From an uncultured Oscillospiraceae bacterium (GTDB taxonomy: Bacteria > Bacillota > Clostridia > Oscillospirales > Oscillospiraceae): a stretch of 43,764 nucleotides of DNA. Below, piece after piece: positions 7,693-14,441 of this stretch. Numbering within the stretch: the first letter of the stretch is position 1; each line of letters begins with the position of its first letter. The DNA is taken from NCBI GenBank assembly GCA_944385765.1, contig CALWYL010000009.1:1-43764 (forward strand), given 5' to 3'. The position numbers and the translations under genes are program-made. The notes under the pieces were generated by a model. It was not told where the DNA came from, searched no databases, and saw nothing but the letters and a program-made list of their open reading frames with translations.

Positions 7693-8535
7693 ATGTTCCT
7701 TGCCGACTACCACGTCCACAGCTGCTGCTCCTTCGACGCGGACAGCAAAGCCCGCATGTCGGAGATGGCCAGGGCCGAGCTCAAGCGCGGCGTAACCGAG
7801 ATATGCTTCACCGACCACTGCGACTTCGGCTGCCAGGAGACCATACAGATAGGCCCGAACAACTTCCAGCTGCCGAAGAGCCAGGCCCACCAGTTCATAG
7901 ACGCCATGGAGCGCGCCCCGGAGGGCATAGATATCCGCCTGGGGCTGGAACTGGGCGAGGGCAACCACGACACCGCGCGCGCCAAGCGCATCTACGCCAT
8001 GCCGGAATACGACTTCATCCTCGGCTCTCTGCACAACCTGCGGGGGGAGAAGGACTTCTACTACATCGAGTACGAGAGCCTGGAGCAGTGCTACGAGCTC
8101 TATGAGCGCTACCTGGACGAGCTCATTGAGCTCGCCTCAATCCCCTGTTTCGACGTGATGGCCCACATAGGCTACTGCCTGCGCTACATGCACAAGAGAG
8201 GCTTCGAGGCCGAGCTGACGCTAGAGCGCTACGGCGACCGGGTGGACACGCTGCTGCGCACGCTGATAGAGAACGGCCGCGGCATCGAGCTCAACTGCGC
8301 CAGCCTGGTCCCCGGCGGCCACGCGGACGCGCTGCTCATGCCCTTCCCCTCGGTGCCCATACTGCGGCGCTACCGCGAGCTGGGCGGCGACATCGTGACC
8401 GTGGGCTCGGACGCGCACAACGTCAAGTCCGCCGGCCTGGGCGTGGCCGAGGGCTATGAGCTGCTGCGCGAGAACGGCTTCCGCTATGTGGCCACCTACA
8501 GGCACCACAAGGCGGAGTTCAAGCGCCTGGGCTGA
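7693..8535 (+). CDS. PHP-domain phosphatase, HisJ-like
   Basis: A 280-aa PHP-superfamily metal-dependent phosphoesterase. Metal-binding motifs appear in order: DYHVHS near the N-terminus, FTDHCDFG near residue 33-41, LGLELGE, a MAHIGYC segment and SDAHN near the C-terminus. HisJ proteins of Firmicutes hydrolyse L-histidinol phosphate, and the length fits. No other histidine biosynthesis gene is nearby, so the substrate is unproven. GGGAGA lies 10 nt before the ATG. It starts 40 bp after the glycosyltransferase. Confidence 0.9.
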   Translation: MFLADYHVHSCCSFDADSKARMSEMARAELKRGVTEICFTDHCDFGCQETIQIGPNNFQLPKSQAHQFIDAMERAPEGIDIRLGLELGEGNHDTARAKRIYAMPEYDFILGSLHNLRGEKDFYYIEYESLEQCYELYERYLDELIELASIPCFDVMAHIGYCLRYMHKRGFEAELTLERYGDRVDTLLRTLIENGRGIELNCASLVPGGHADALLMPFPSVPILRRYRELGGDIVTVGSDAHNVKSAGLGVAEGYELLRENGFRYVATYRHHKAEFKRLG

Positions 8536-8592
8536 GGCCCGGGGAGTATATTCCGGCCCGCGGGCCGCTCAAAATACCAAGGAGGAAGAAAA

Positions 8593-9033
8593 ATGATAGC
8601 TATCGGTTCCGACCACGGCGGTTTCCACCTCAAGCAGGAGATAATGCGCCACCTGGCCGACAAGGGCATAGAGTTCCACGACTACGGCACCTACAGCGAG
8701 GAGAGCTGCGACTACCCCGACTTCGGGGAGGCCGTGGGCCGCGCGGTGGCCTCCGGCGAGTGCGAGCGGGGCATCGTGATATGCGGCACCGGCATCGGCA
8801 TCTCCCTGGCCGCCAACAAGGTGCGCGGGGTGCGCGCCGCCCTCTGCGGCGACTGCTTCTCCGCCGAGATGTGCCGCCGGCACAACGACGCCAACGTCCT
8901 CGCCCTGGGCGAGCGCGTCGTAGGCCCCGGCCTGGCGCTGAAGATAGTGGACATCTTCCTGGAGACCGGCTTTGACGGGGGGCGCCACTCGCGCCGCGTC
9001 GCCAAGCTGATGGACATAGAGGAGCGCAACTGA
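8593..9033 (+). CDS. rpiB: Ribose-5-phosphate isomerase B
   Basis: A 146-aa protein of the RpiB/LacAB family, interconverting ribose 5-phosphate and ribulose 5-phosphate. It shows SDHGGFHLK at the N-terminus, YPDFG, the catalytic cysteine C64 in ICGTGIGIS, and H97 in CRRHNDANV. An AAGGAGGAA site precedes the ATG. The presence of the catalytic cysteine and CRRHNDANV favours RpiB over LacA/LacB. The next gene starts 3 bp after the stop. ATA supplies 6 of its 11 isoleucine codons. Confidence 0.96.
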   Translation: MIAIGSDHGGFHLKQEIMRHLADKGIEFHDYGTYSEESCDYPDFGEAVGRAVASGECERGIVICGTGIGISLAANKVRGVRAALCGDCFSAEMCRRHNDANVLALGERVVGPGLALKIVDIFLETGFDGGRHSRRVAKLMDIEERN

Positions 9034-9036
9034 GAG

Positions 9037-10152
9037 ATGGCCCGCAAGGACAGGGAGCTCTTCCGAGGGAAGAGAAAGAGGCTGAACGTCCTCGCTCTGG
9101 TGCTCTCCGCCCTGGCCATACTCGCTATGGCGGCCATCGTGCTGTTCTACTCCTTCCAGCAGTACATCGTCTTTGAGCAGGACGGCATATATCTGGAGCT
9201 GCCGCTGCTGGCCACTCCGGAGCCGGTGAACGAGGAGGGCGAGCGCCAGTTTGAGGATGTGGAGGTCCAGCTGGAGATAGGCGAGGCGGATTATTCCAAC
9301 GTCGAGGCCGTCGCCGGCGAGGGCCTGGGCGAGCTGCGCGCCATTTTCGTCCCCGCGGCGTCTGTCAACACCACCTCGGTGCAGCCCTATGTGAACATCA
9401 TGTCGTCCTACAACGCCAACGCCCTGGTGCTGGAGGTCAAGCCCACCGGAGGCCAGCTCGCCTGGACCTCGTCCTCCCAGACGGCGACGGACTTCGGCGT
9501 GAACGGCTTCCAGAACATGGCCGGTCTGGTGCAGGCCCTGAAGGAGCAGGACATCTACCTGGTGGCCCAGGTGAGCTGCCTCATAGACGACCTCCTGAGC
9601 GAGAGGGCCGCCACCTACGCGCTGCGCACCGTGGGCGGCGCCGCGCTGAGGGACGACCAGGGCGGCTGGATGGACCCCTACAGCCCCGTGGTGGTGGATT
9701 ACCTCACGGAGCTGTGCACGGAGCTCGCCGGCTATGGCTTCGACGAGATACTGCTCAAGGCCGTGTCCCTCCCGGTGACGGAGACGGCCATAAGCTACAG
9801 CGTGCAGCTCACCTCCGTGCCCACGGCCACCTCCGCCGTCTGCACCCTGGCGCAGACGCTCAGCCAGGCGGTGCGCGAGGAGGGCGTGTTCGTCTCCGCC
9901 ATCATAGACTCCGCGCCCCTGGTCAACGGCCAGCTGTCCCAGTCGGGGCAGAATCTGGAGCTCTTTGCCAAGGTGTTCGACCGCCTGTGCTGCTGGGCCG
10001 GCACCGCCTGGCAGGCGGGTGTCAACAGCGACACCATCACCGCCTCCATGACCCTGGGCGACACCTCCCTGCGCTACGCCCCCATCATGAGCTATGCGCC
10101 GGAGGGCATGAACTGCTATATCATTCAGGTGCCCTCGTCCCTCCTGGGCTGA
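9037..10152 (+). CDS. Membrane-anchored DUF4015-like (putative glycoside hydrolase) protein
   Basis: A 371-aa protein with a basic N-terminus and one membrane segment (about 17-40), so the rest should lie outside the cell. The body resembles the TIM-barrel family DUF4015: a segment around YNANALVLEVKPTGG, then WMDPYSPVVVDYL and GFDEILLKAVSLP. In family members I know, the last motif reads like GFDEIQFDYVRFP; the Asp and Arg are replaced here, so catalytic activity is doubtful. It starts 3 bp after rpiB. Its last 28 bp overlap the convergent small HTH gene. Family assignment is from remembered motif pattern. Confidence 0.65.
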   Translation: MARKDRELFRGKRKRLNVLALVLSALAILAMAAIVLFYSFQQYIVFEQDGIYLELPLLATPEPVNEEGERQFEDVEVQLEIGEADYSNVEAVAGEGLGELRAIFVPAASVNTTSVQPYVNIMSSYNANALVLEVKPTGGQLAWTSSSQTATDFGVNGFQNMAGLVQALKEQDIYLVAQVSCLIDDLLSERAATYALRTVGGAALRDDQGGWMDPYSPVVVDYLTELCTELAGYGFDEILLKAVSLPVTETAISYSVQLTSVPTATSAVCTLAQTLSQAVREEGVFVSAIIDSAPLVNGQLSQSGQNLELFAKVFDRLCCWAGTAWQAGVNSDTITASMTLGDTSLRYAPIMSYAPEGMNCYIIQVPSSLLG

Positions 10153-10448
10153 GAGCTCCTCAGTTCCCGCCGGGCGCGGCTCACCTGCTGCTGGCTGTAG
10201 CCGGTGATGCGGCAGAAGTCGGCGGCGCTCATCTCGCCGCTTATCACCGGGCCCAGCAGGGCGTAGAGCGGCCCGCGGTGCCGTCCGCTGCGGCGTTTTT
10301 CCCGGCCGCGGCCCTCCGGGCGGCAGCGGTCGTAGAGCCGGCCCGTGCAGCAGCTCGCCGGGTAGGGGCATCTGAGGCAGCGCTCTATCTGCTCCGGGCT
10401 GTCGGCCAGGGGGAACACCGGCTCAGCGCCCATCGCCGGCGCCCCCAT
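10125..10448 (-). CDS. Small Cys-cluster protein with C-terminal helix-turn-helix (unknown)
   Basis: 107 aa, not recognised as a named family. The N-terminal half has a Cys cluster (ERCLRCPYPASCC plus one more Cys at DRC), which could bind a metal. The second half, MSAADFCRITGYSQQQVSRARREL, looks like a helix-turn-helix recognition segment. It overlaps the upstream Cys-rich gene by 26 bp, and its 3' end overlaps the DUF4015-like gene on the other strand by 28 bp. Start could be the ATG at 10448 or the in-frame ATG at 10433. It may regulate its own operon; this is inference. Confidence 0.6.
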   Translation of the reverse strand: MGAPAMGAEPVFPLADSPEQIERCLRCPYPASCCTGRLYDRCRPEGRGREKRRSGRHRGPLYALLGPVISGEMSAADFCRITGYSQQQVSRARRELRSSQPRRDEGT

Positions 10449-10692
10449 CCGGCCGCGCCCTTATCCCCCTCCACATGGCCGCGGCCGCCCTCCGGCGGCG
10501 CTCCTCGGCGCCCGGCAGCGGCGTGAACTCCGTGCAGCCGTCCCCGGCGGGACAGGGCCTGCGCCGCCCGGTGTCCAGTATGTAGACGCACGCGGGCAGC
10601 GAGCGGCAGAGCGCCATGTCGAAGCCAATGTAGCAGTGCCCGCACGCGCGGCAGCGGGCGGTGCAGCGCGATACCCTCTCTCGCAGTGACAT
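10423..10692 (-). CDS. Small Cys-rich protein (unknown)
   Basis: 89 aa with eight or more cysteines in the first ~55 residues, including the run CTARCRACGHC, followed later by RRPCPAGDGC. The spacing suggests zinc or Fe-S binding. The C-terminal third is Arg/Ala-rich. GGAGG lies 7 nt before the ATG, and a near-consensus promoter is about 40 nt upstream, which argues for a real gene. The first gene of a two-gene operon with the HTH protein. I do not recognise the family. Confidence 0.62.
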   Translation of the reverse strand: MSLRERVSRCTARCRACGHCYIGFDMALCRSLPACVYILDTGRRRPCPAGDGCTEFTPLPGAEERRRRAAAAMWRGIRARPDGGAGDGR

Positions 10693-10710
10693 ATCTCGAC
10701 CTCCGTTTAG

Positions 10711-10783
10711 GCAACTTTATCAAGTGTGAGACCAATATAGCGATACTTAAGCAACTTGTCAAGACTAAAGTTCACTAAGTTGC
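10711..10783. promoter_or_regulatory. Three GCAACTT sites around the Cys-rich/HTH promoter
   Basis: GCAACTT occurs at 10711-10717 and 10751-10757, exactly 40 bp apart, and inverted (AAGTTGC) at 10777-10783. The two direct copies share flanks (GCAACTT then a TCAAG a few bases later). The middle copy touches the -35 box of the minus-strand promoter. This looks like an operator array; the ligand protein is unknown. Confidence 0.5.
10734..10762 (-). promoter_or_regulatory. Promoter of the Cys-rich/HTH gene pair
   Basis: On the minus strand TTGACA (10762-10757), a 17-nt spacer, TATATT (10739-10734). Confidence 0.8.
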
Positions 10784-10791
10784 TCAAATTA

Positions 10792-10820
10792 CTCAGCTGT
10801 GCATTATCCGCACAGCTGAG
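10792..10820. repeat. Perfect 11-bp inverted repeat in the divergent intergenic region
   Basis: CTCAGCTGTGC (10792-10802) and GCACAGCTGAG (10810-10820) around a 7-nt loop. It is followed by TTTAAAAAAA, so it is not a classical terminator on either strand. It lies between the two divergent promoters and could be an operator or boundary. Confidence 0.6.
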
Positions 10821-10834
10821 TTTAAAAAAAGCCC

Positions 10835-10865
10835 TTGCTTTATTTCGCTAATGTGGTAGTATAAT
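10835..10865 (+). promoter_or_regulatory. Probable promoter of the amino acid ABC operon
   Basis: TATAAT at 10860-10865 with TTGCTT at 10835-10840. The 19-nt spacer is long, so the -35 box is uncertain while the -10 box is convincing. Confidence 0.6.
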
Positions 10866-10906
10866 GACTCGGTTGCTTCTACACTACATATGGAGGAACG
10901 GACAAG

Positions 10907-11698
10907 ATGAAGAAGTTTACTGCGCTGTTGATTGCGATGCTCATGGTGTTGGCCTTTTCCGCCTGCGGCCAGGAGGCCTCCGAGGGCGAGAGCGACCTCG
11001 CCTATGTGCAGGAAAAGGGCACGCTGATTGTCGGCATCACCGAGTTTGAGCCCATGGACTACCAGAACGCGGACGGCGAGTGGATAGGCTTTGACGCCGA
11101 CATGGCCAAGGCCTTTGCCGAGAGCCTGGGCGTGACGGCCGAGTTCCAGCTCATAGAGTGGGACAACAAGGTGATGGAGCTGGACGGCCACACCATCGAC
11201 GTGGTGTGGAACGGCATGACCCTCACCGACGAGGTCATCTCCGCCATGGAGTGCTCCGCCGCCTACTGCAACAACGCACAGGTGGTGATACTGCCGGCGG
11301 ACGTGGCGGACCAGTACCCCGACGCCGAGAGCATGGCCGATCTGAGCTTCGCCGTGGAGACCGGCTCCGCCGGCGAGGACATGGCCGTCGAGAACGGCTT
11401 CAACTACACCCCGGTCACCGACCAGGCCACCGCCGTGCTGGAGGTCGCCTCCGGCACCTGCCAGGCCGCGATTATCGACAGCCTGATGGCCGCCGCCATG
11501 GTGGGCGAGGGCACCAGCTACGCCGACCTCACCTACACGATACAGCTCAACAGCGAGGAGTACGGCGTGGGCTTCCGCAAGGGCAGCGACCTGTGCAACG
11601 CGCTCAACGAGTTCTTTGCCGACAGCTATGCCGACGGCACCATGCAGGACATCGCCGACACCTACGGCGTCAGCGCCGCCCTCATACCCCAGGCGTGA
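10907..11698 (+). CDS. Polar amino acid ABC transporter, substrate-binding lipoprotein
   Basis: A 263-aa family 3 solute-binding protein. The N-terminus has Lys-Lys, a hydrophobic core and the lipobox LAFSAC, so it is a lipoprotein on the outer face of the membrane. The mature part shows the SBP_bac_3 pattern: GTLIVGITEFEPMDYQN, GFDADMAKAFAESLG, VVWNGMTLTDE, then EEYGVGFRKGSDLCNALNEF. The ligand is probably an amino acid; which one cannot be read. The ATG follows GGAGGAACGG. An attenuator-like hairpin separates it from the permease. Confidence 0.93.
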   Translation: MKKFTALLIAMLMVLAFSACGQEASEGESDLAYVQEKGTLIVGITEFEPMDYQNADGEWIGFDADMAKAFAESLGVTAEFQLIEWDNKVMELDGHTIDVVWNGMTLTDEVISAMECSAAYCNNAQVVILPADVADQYPDAESMADLSFAVETGSAGEDMAVENGFNYTPVTDQATAVLEVASGTCQAAIIDSLMAAAMVGEGTSYADLTYTIQLNSEEYGVGFRKGSDLCNALNEFFADSYADGTMQDIADTYGVSAALIPQA

Positions 11699-11733
11699 CG
11701 CCCTGACCCCAAGCTGCACAGAAAAAGCCCGGA

Positions 11734-11762
11734 GCAGGGGGCGCGGCGCGCCCTCTGCTTTT
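11734..11762 (+). terminator. Attenuator/terminator between binding protein and permease
   Basis: GCAGGGGGCGC (11734-11744) pairs with GCGCCCTCTGC (11748-11758), one G-U pair, 3-nt loop, then TTTT. Partial termination here would give more binding protein than permease. Confidence 0.65.
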
Positions 11763-11788
11763 GAGCGGACAGGAGAGAACTTGGCCAT

Positions 11789-12631
11789 ATGTTTGAAACC
11801 GTGATTTCCGCCCTCAACGAGGGTTTCGTCGCCACGCTGAAGCTGTTTTTTATCACGCTCATCGGCTCCATACCGCTGGGGCTGGTCATCTGCTTCGGCT
11901 CCATGAACCGCTGGGCCCCCCTGGGCTTCATCGGGCACAGGCAGGCCTCCCGCCGGCAGCGCATACTGGCCGCGCTGGAGGAGGGCGCGGCGGTGAGCGC
12001 AGAGGACGGGGGACGGGTGCTCAGCGAATCTGAGGCGCGCTCGCTGGCCAGGCGCCTGGGCTTCTGGGCCGCGGTGTTCACCGGCTTCCGCCCCATATCC
12101 CTGCTCAGCCGCCTGGTGGTTTGGGTGATACGCGGCACGCCGCTGATGCTGCAGCTGCTCATAATTTTCTACATACCCGGCTATCTGCTGGAGGGCGGCA
12201 GCCCCTGGAACTTCCCCGAGGGGCGCTTCGTGGCGGCGGCCATCATGTTCATATTCAATTACGCCTGCTATTTCTCCGAGATTTACCGCGGAGGCATCCA
12301 GGGCGTGCCCGTGGGCCAGCAGGAGGCGGGCGAGGTGCTGGGCATGACCAAGGGGCAGATTTTCCGCCACGTCACGCTCCTGCAGATGATAAAGCGCATC
12401 GTCCCCCCCATGGCCAACGAGGTGATAACGCTGGTGAAGGACACCTCCCTGGCGCGCATCATCTCCTACCAGGAGGTCATCTGGGCGGGCTACGCCTTCC
12501 TCAAGGGCTCGCACAACTACTCCGGGCTGCTCTGGCCGCTGTTCTTCACAGGCATCTACTACCTGGTGTTCAACGGCGTGGTCACCTTCCTGCTGGGGAG
12601 GCTGGAGCGCAAGCTGGAGTTCTTCAGGTAA
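11789..12631 (+). CDS. Amino acid ABC transporter permease with cytoplasmic insertion
   Basis: A 280-aa HisM/GlnP-type permease. The coupling (EAA) loop is clear: EIYRGGIQGVPVGQQEAGEVLG, and VIRGTPLMLQLLIIFY marks the conserved segment before it. Homologues are usually about 215-230 aa; here a hydrophilic, charged stretch of about 50 residues (roughly 50-100: HRQASRRQRILAALEEG... then SESEARSLARRLG) follows the first membrane segment. The reading frame and codon use are unbroken through it, so it looks like a real insertion. It sits 12 bp before the ATPase gene. Confidence 0.92.
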   Translation: MFETVISALNEGFVATLKLFFITLIGSIPLGLVICFGSMNRWAPLGFIGHRQASRRQRILAALEEGAAVSAEDGGRVLSESEARSLARRLGFWAAVFTGFRPISLLSRLVVWVIRGTPLMLQLLIIFYIPGYLLEGGSPWNFPEGRFVAAAIMFIFNYACYFSEIYRGGIQGVPVGQQEAGEVLGMTKGQIFRHVTLLQMIKRIVPPMANEVITLVKDTSLARIISYQEVIWAGYAFLKGSHNYSGLLWPLFFTGIYYLVFNGVVTFLLGRLERKLEFFR

Positions 12632-12643
12632 GGGGGTGGAGAG

Positions 12644-13423
12644 ATGTCGATACTGGAAGTCAGAAATCTGGAGAAACACTTTAACAAGACCAAGGTGCTC
12701 AATGACATAAGCCTCTCCCTGGAACAGGGCCAGGCGCTGAGCATGATAGGCTCCAGCGGCAGCGGCAAGACCACCCTGCTCAGGTGCCTCAACTTCCTGG
12801 AGACGCCGGACAGCGGCAGCATAGCCGTAAAGGGGGAGGTGCTCTTCGACGCGGCGGACCCCGCCACGCGCAGGGAGGCCGACGTGCGGCGCAAGCGGCT
12901 GCACTTCGGGCTGGTTTTCCAGAGCTTCAACCTCTTTCCGCAGTACACGGCGCTGCAGAACGTCACCCTGGCGCCGGAGCTGCTGGCGCGGGAGCGGCCG
13001 GACTACAAGGAGAGAAAACGGGAGATAAACGCCGCCATAGAGGCCGAGGGGCGGGAGCTGCTGGCCTCCATGGGCCTCAGCGACCGGGAGGGCCACTATC
13101 CGCACCAGCTCTCGGGCGGGCAGCAGCAGCGCGTGGCCATAGCCCGCGCGCTGGCCATGCACCCGGACATCCTCTGCTTCGACGAGCCCACCAGCGCGCT
13201 TGACCCGGAGCTGACGGGGGAGGTGCTGCGCGTGATACGCTCCCTGGCCGAGCAGCGCACGACCATGATTATCGTCACGCACGAGATGGACTTCGCCCTC
13301 GAGGTGTCAGACCGCGTCGTTTTCATGGACGGCGGCTTCATCGTGGAGCAGGGCGGGCGAGAGGTGATAACGGACCCGCAGGAGGAGCGCACCAGGCGCT
13401 TCCTGGCCGGCTACCGGCACTGA
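12644..13423 (+). CDS. Amino acid ABC transporter ATP-binding protein
   Basis: A 259-aa ATPase of the polar amino acid type (GlnQ/HisP). Walker [12 protein letters not shown] near residue 37, signature [15 protein letters not shown], Walker B with [11 protein letters not shown], and the switch His in [10 protein letters not shown] are all intact. GGGGGTGGAGAG precedes the ATG. It powers the permease directly upstream. The following lipoprotein frame begins 7 bp after its stop. Confidence 0.95.
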   Translation: MSILEVRNLEKHFNKTKVLNDISLSLEQGQALSMIGSSGSGKTTLLRCLNFLETPDSGSIAVKGEVLFDAADPATRREADVRRKRLHFGLVFQSFNLFPQYTALQNVTLAPELLARERPDYKERKREINAAIEAEGRELLASMGLSDREGHYPHQLSGGQQQRVAIARALAMHPDILCFDEPTSALDPELTGEVLRVIRSLAEQRTTMIIVTHEMDFALEVSDRVVFMDGGFIVEQGGREVITDPQEERTRRFLAGYRH

Positions 13424-13430
13424 GGGGCGA

Positions 13431-14321
13431 ATGTTTACAAATTTCCACTTGCATCGACGGCAAGCTTCAATTATCATGGCTGTATGTGCGTACAGCCATG
13501 ATTTTTTGAAAGGGGTGCTCGTCACGCGTATCAGAAGGGCCGCGGCGCTGACGGCCGCGATACTGGTCATGCTGTCCCTGGCCGCCTGCGGCACGGCGGT
13601 GGGCAGCTACCGCGTGCTGGCCACGCTGGAGGAACAGCAGTTCTCCATAGGCTACCGCAGCGGGGACAATGTTCAGAGGTATGTGGAGGCCGCCATCAGG
13701 GAGCTCTCCGCGGACGGCACACTGCACAGCATAGCGCTCAAGTGGTTCTCAGACGATGAGAGCTCCTTCCCCTCGCGCTCCGGCGCCCTGGGTGAAGTGG
13801 GGACGCCGGAGCCGCGCACGCTGCTGGTGGGCGTGGACGAGGACGCCTTCCCCATGAGCTACATGGATGAGAACGGCGCCTGGGCCGGCTTCGACGTGGA
13901 GGCGGTGTCCGCCGTCTGCACGCGCCTGGGCTGGACGCCTCAGTTCATACCCATAAAGGCGGAAAACGCCTATGTGGAGCTCTCCAGCGGGAACGTGGAC
14001 GTGGCCTGGGGCGGGCTGGTGCTCTCGGCGGAGGACGGGGACTACGTCGTGTCCGAGCCGTACATGTCCAACTCCGTGGTGGTCGTCTCCCGCGCGGGGA
14101 CGGACGTGCGCTCGATGCGCGCCCTCTCCGGCGCCACGCTGGCTGTGGACGTCGAGCAGAAGTACATGGACGCCGTGCTGGCCGACGAGGACCTCATGGA
14201 GCGCCCGGAACAGATAAAGCGGGTCACCGGCGGGGCGCAGGTGCTCTTCTCCGCGCTGAACGCCGGGGAGGTGGATGCCATCGTCGTCTACAGCGTGGCC
14301 CTGCGGTATTACGCCAGATAG
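13431..14321 (+). CDS. Solute-binding lipoprotein with apparent circular permutation
   Basis: A family 3-like binding protein whose order is swapped. After the lipobox LSLAAC comes a piece matching the usual C-terminal end of such proteins (EEQQFSIGYRSGDN, AAIRELSADGTLHSIALKWF); then the normal N-terminal part (LLVGVDEDAFPMSYMDENG, GFDVEAVSAVCTRLG, DVAWGGLVLS), ending at AIVVYSVALRYYAR where the missing piece would follow. The start is uncertain: ATG 13431 has a GAGG site but adds a long N-terminal extension and reads through a terminator; in-frame TTG 13506 or GTG 13515 gives a normal signal peptide (VTRIRRAAALTAAI). Extracellular, probably working with the transporter upstream. Confidence 0.8.
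   Translation: MFTNFHLHRRQASIIMAVCAYSHDFLKGVLVTRIRRAAALTAAILVMLSLAACGTAVGSYRVLATLEEQQFSIGYRSGDNVQRYVEAAIRELSADGTLHSIALKWFSDDESSFPSRSGALGEVGTPEPRTLLVGVDEDAFPMSYMDENGAWAGFDVEAVSAVCTRLGWTPQFIPIKAENAYVELSSGNVDVAWGGLVLSAEDGDYVVSEPYMSNSVVVVSRAGTDVRSMRALSGATLAVDVEQKYMDAVLADEDLMERPEQIKRVTGGAQVLFSALNAGEVDAIVVYSVALRYYAR
13449..13477 (+). promoter_or_regulatory. Candidate promoter inside the terminator region
   Basis: TTGCAT at 13449-13454, a 17-nt spacer and TATCAT at 13472-13477. The -10 box overlaps the left arm of the terminator stem, so a transcript starting here would lack that arm and escape termination. Confidence 0.45.
13473..13507 (+). terminator. Terminator after the amino acid ABC genes
   Basis: Perfect 12-bp stem ATCATGGCTGTA / TACAGCCATGAT with a 6-nt loop, followed by a T run at 13502-13507. 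It separates the ABC operon from the permuted binding protein. Confidence 0.88.
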
Positions 14322-14322
14322 C

Positions 14323-14375
14323 CCCCGCCGGGGGAGATACGGGAGTGCGCAATCGACCTGGTGTTGATTGCGTAC
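14323..14375 (+). terminator. Two hairpins after the permuted binding protein (weak terminator)
   Basis: CCCCC-GCC-GGGGG (14323-14335) and a 10-bp stem with one G-U pair, GTGCGCAATC (14345-14354) / GATTGCGTAC (14366-14375), then TTTCATTT. The T tract is poor, so termination is uncertain. Confidence 0.4.
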
Positions 14376-14381
14376 TTTCAT

Positions 14382-14410
14382 TTGACCTCGGGCATATTGC
14401 GTGATATAAT
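14382..14410 (+). promoter_or_regulatory. Promoter of the methyltransferase-ECF-truA operon
   Basis: TTGACC at 14382-14387, 17-nt spacer, TATAAT at 14405-14410, 31 nt before the ATG at 14442. Confidence 0.85.
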
Positions 14411-14441
14411 TATTCGCCAAGTTAGTGAGAGGAGAGCGCCC

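Noticed and set aside
8569..10371. A 600-codon minus-strand frame opposite rpiB and the DUF4015-like gene.
   Set aside because: Antisense to two supported genes, with repetitive Gly/Arg/His-rich sequence and no motif.
10385..10762. A 125-codon minus-strand frame overlapping the Cys-rich gene.
   Set aside because: It begins inside the promoter region at 10734-10762 and lacks a ribosome site; the 89-aa frame has both a promoter and GGAGG.
10804..10812. DnaA-box-like TTATCCGCA.
   Set aside because: A single copy with a mismatch, inside the loop and arm of an inverted repeat, far from any replication gene.
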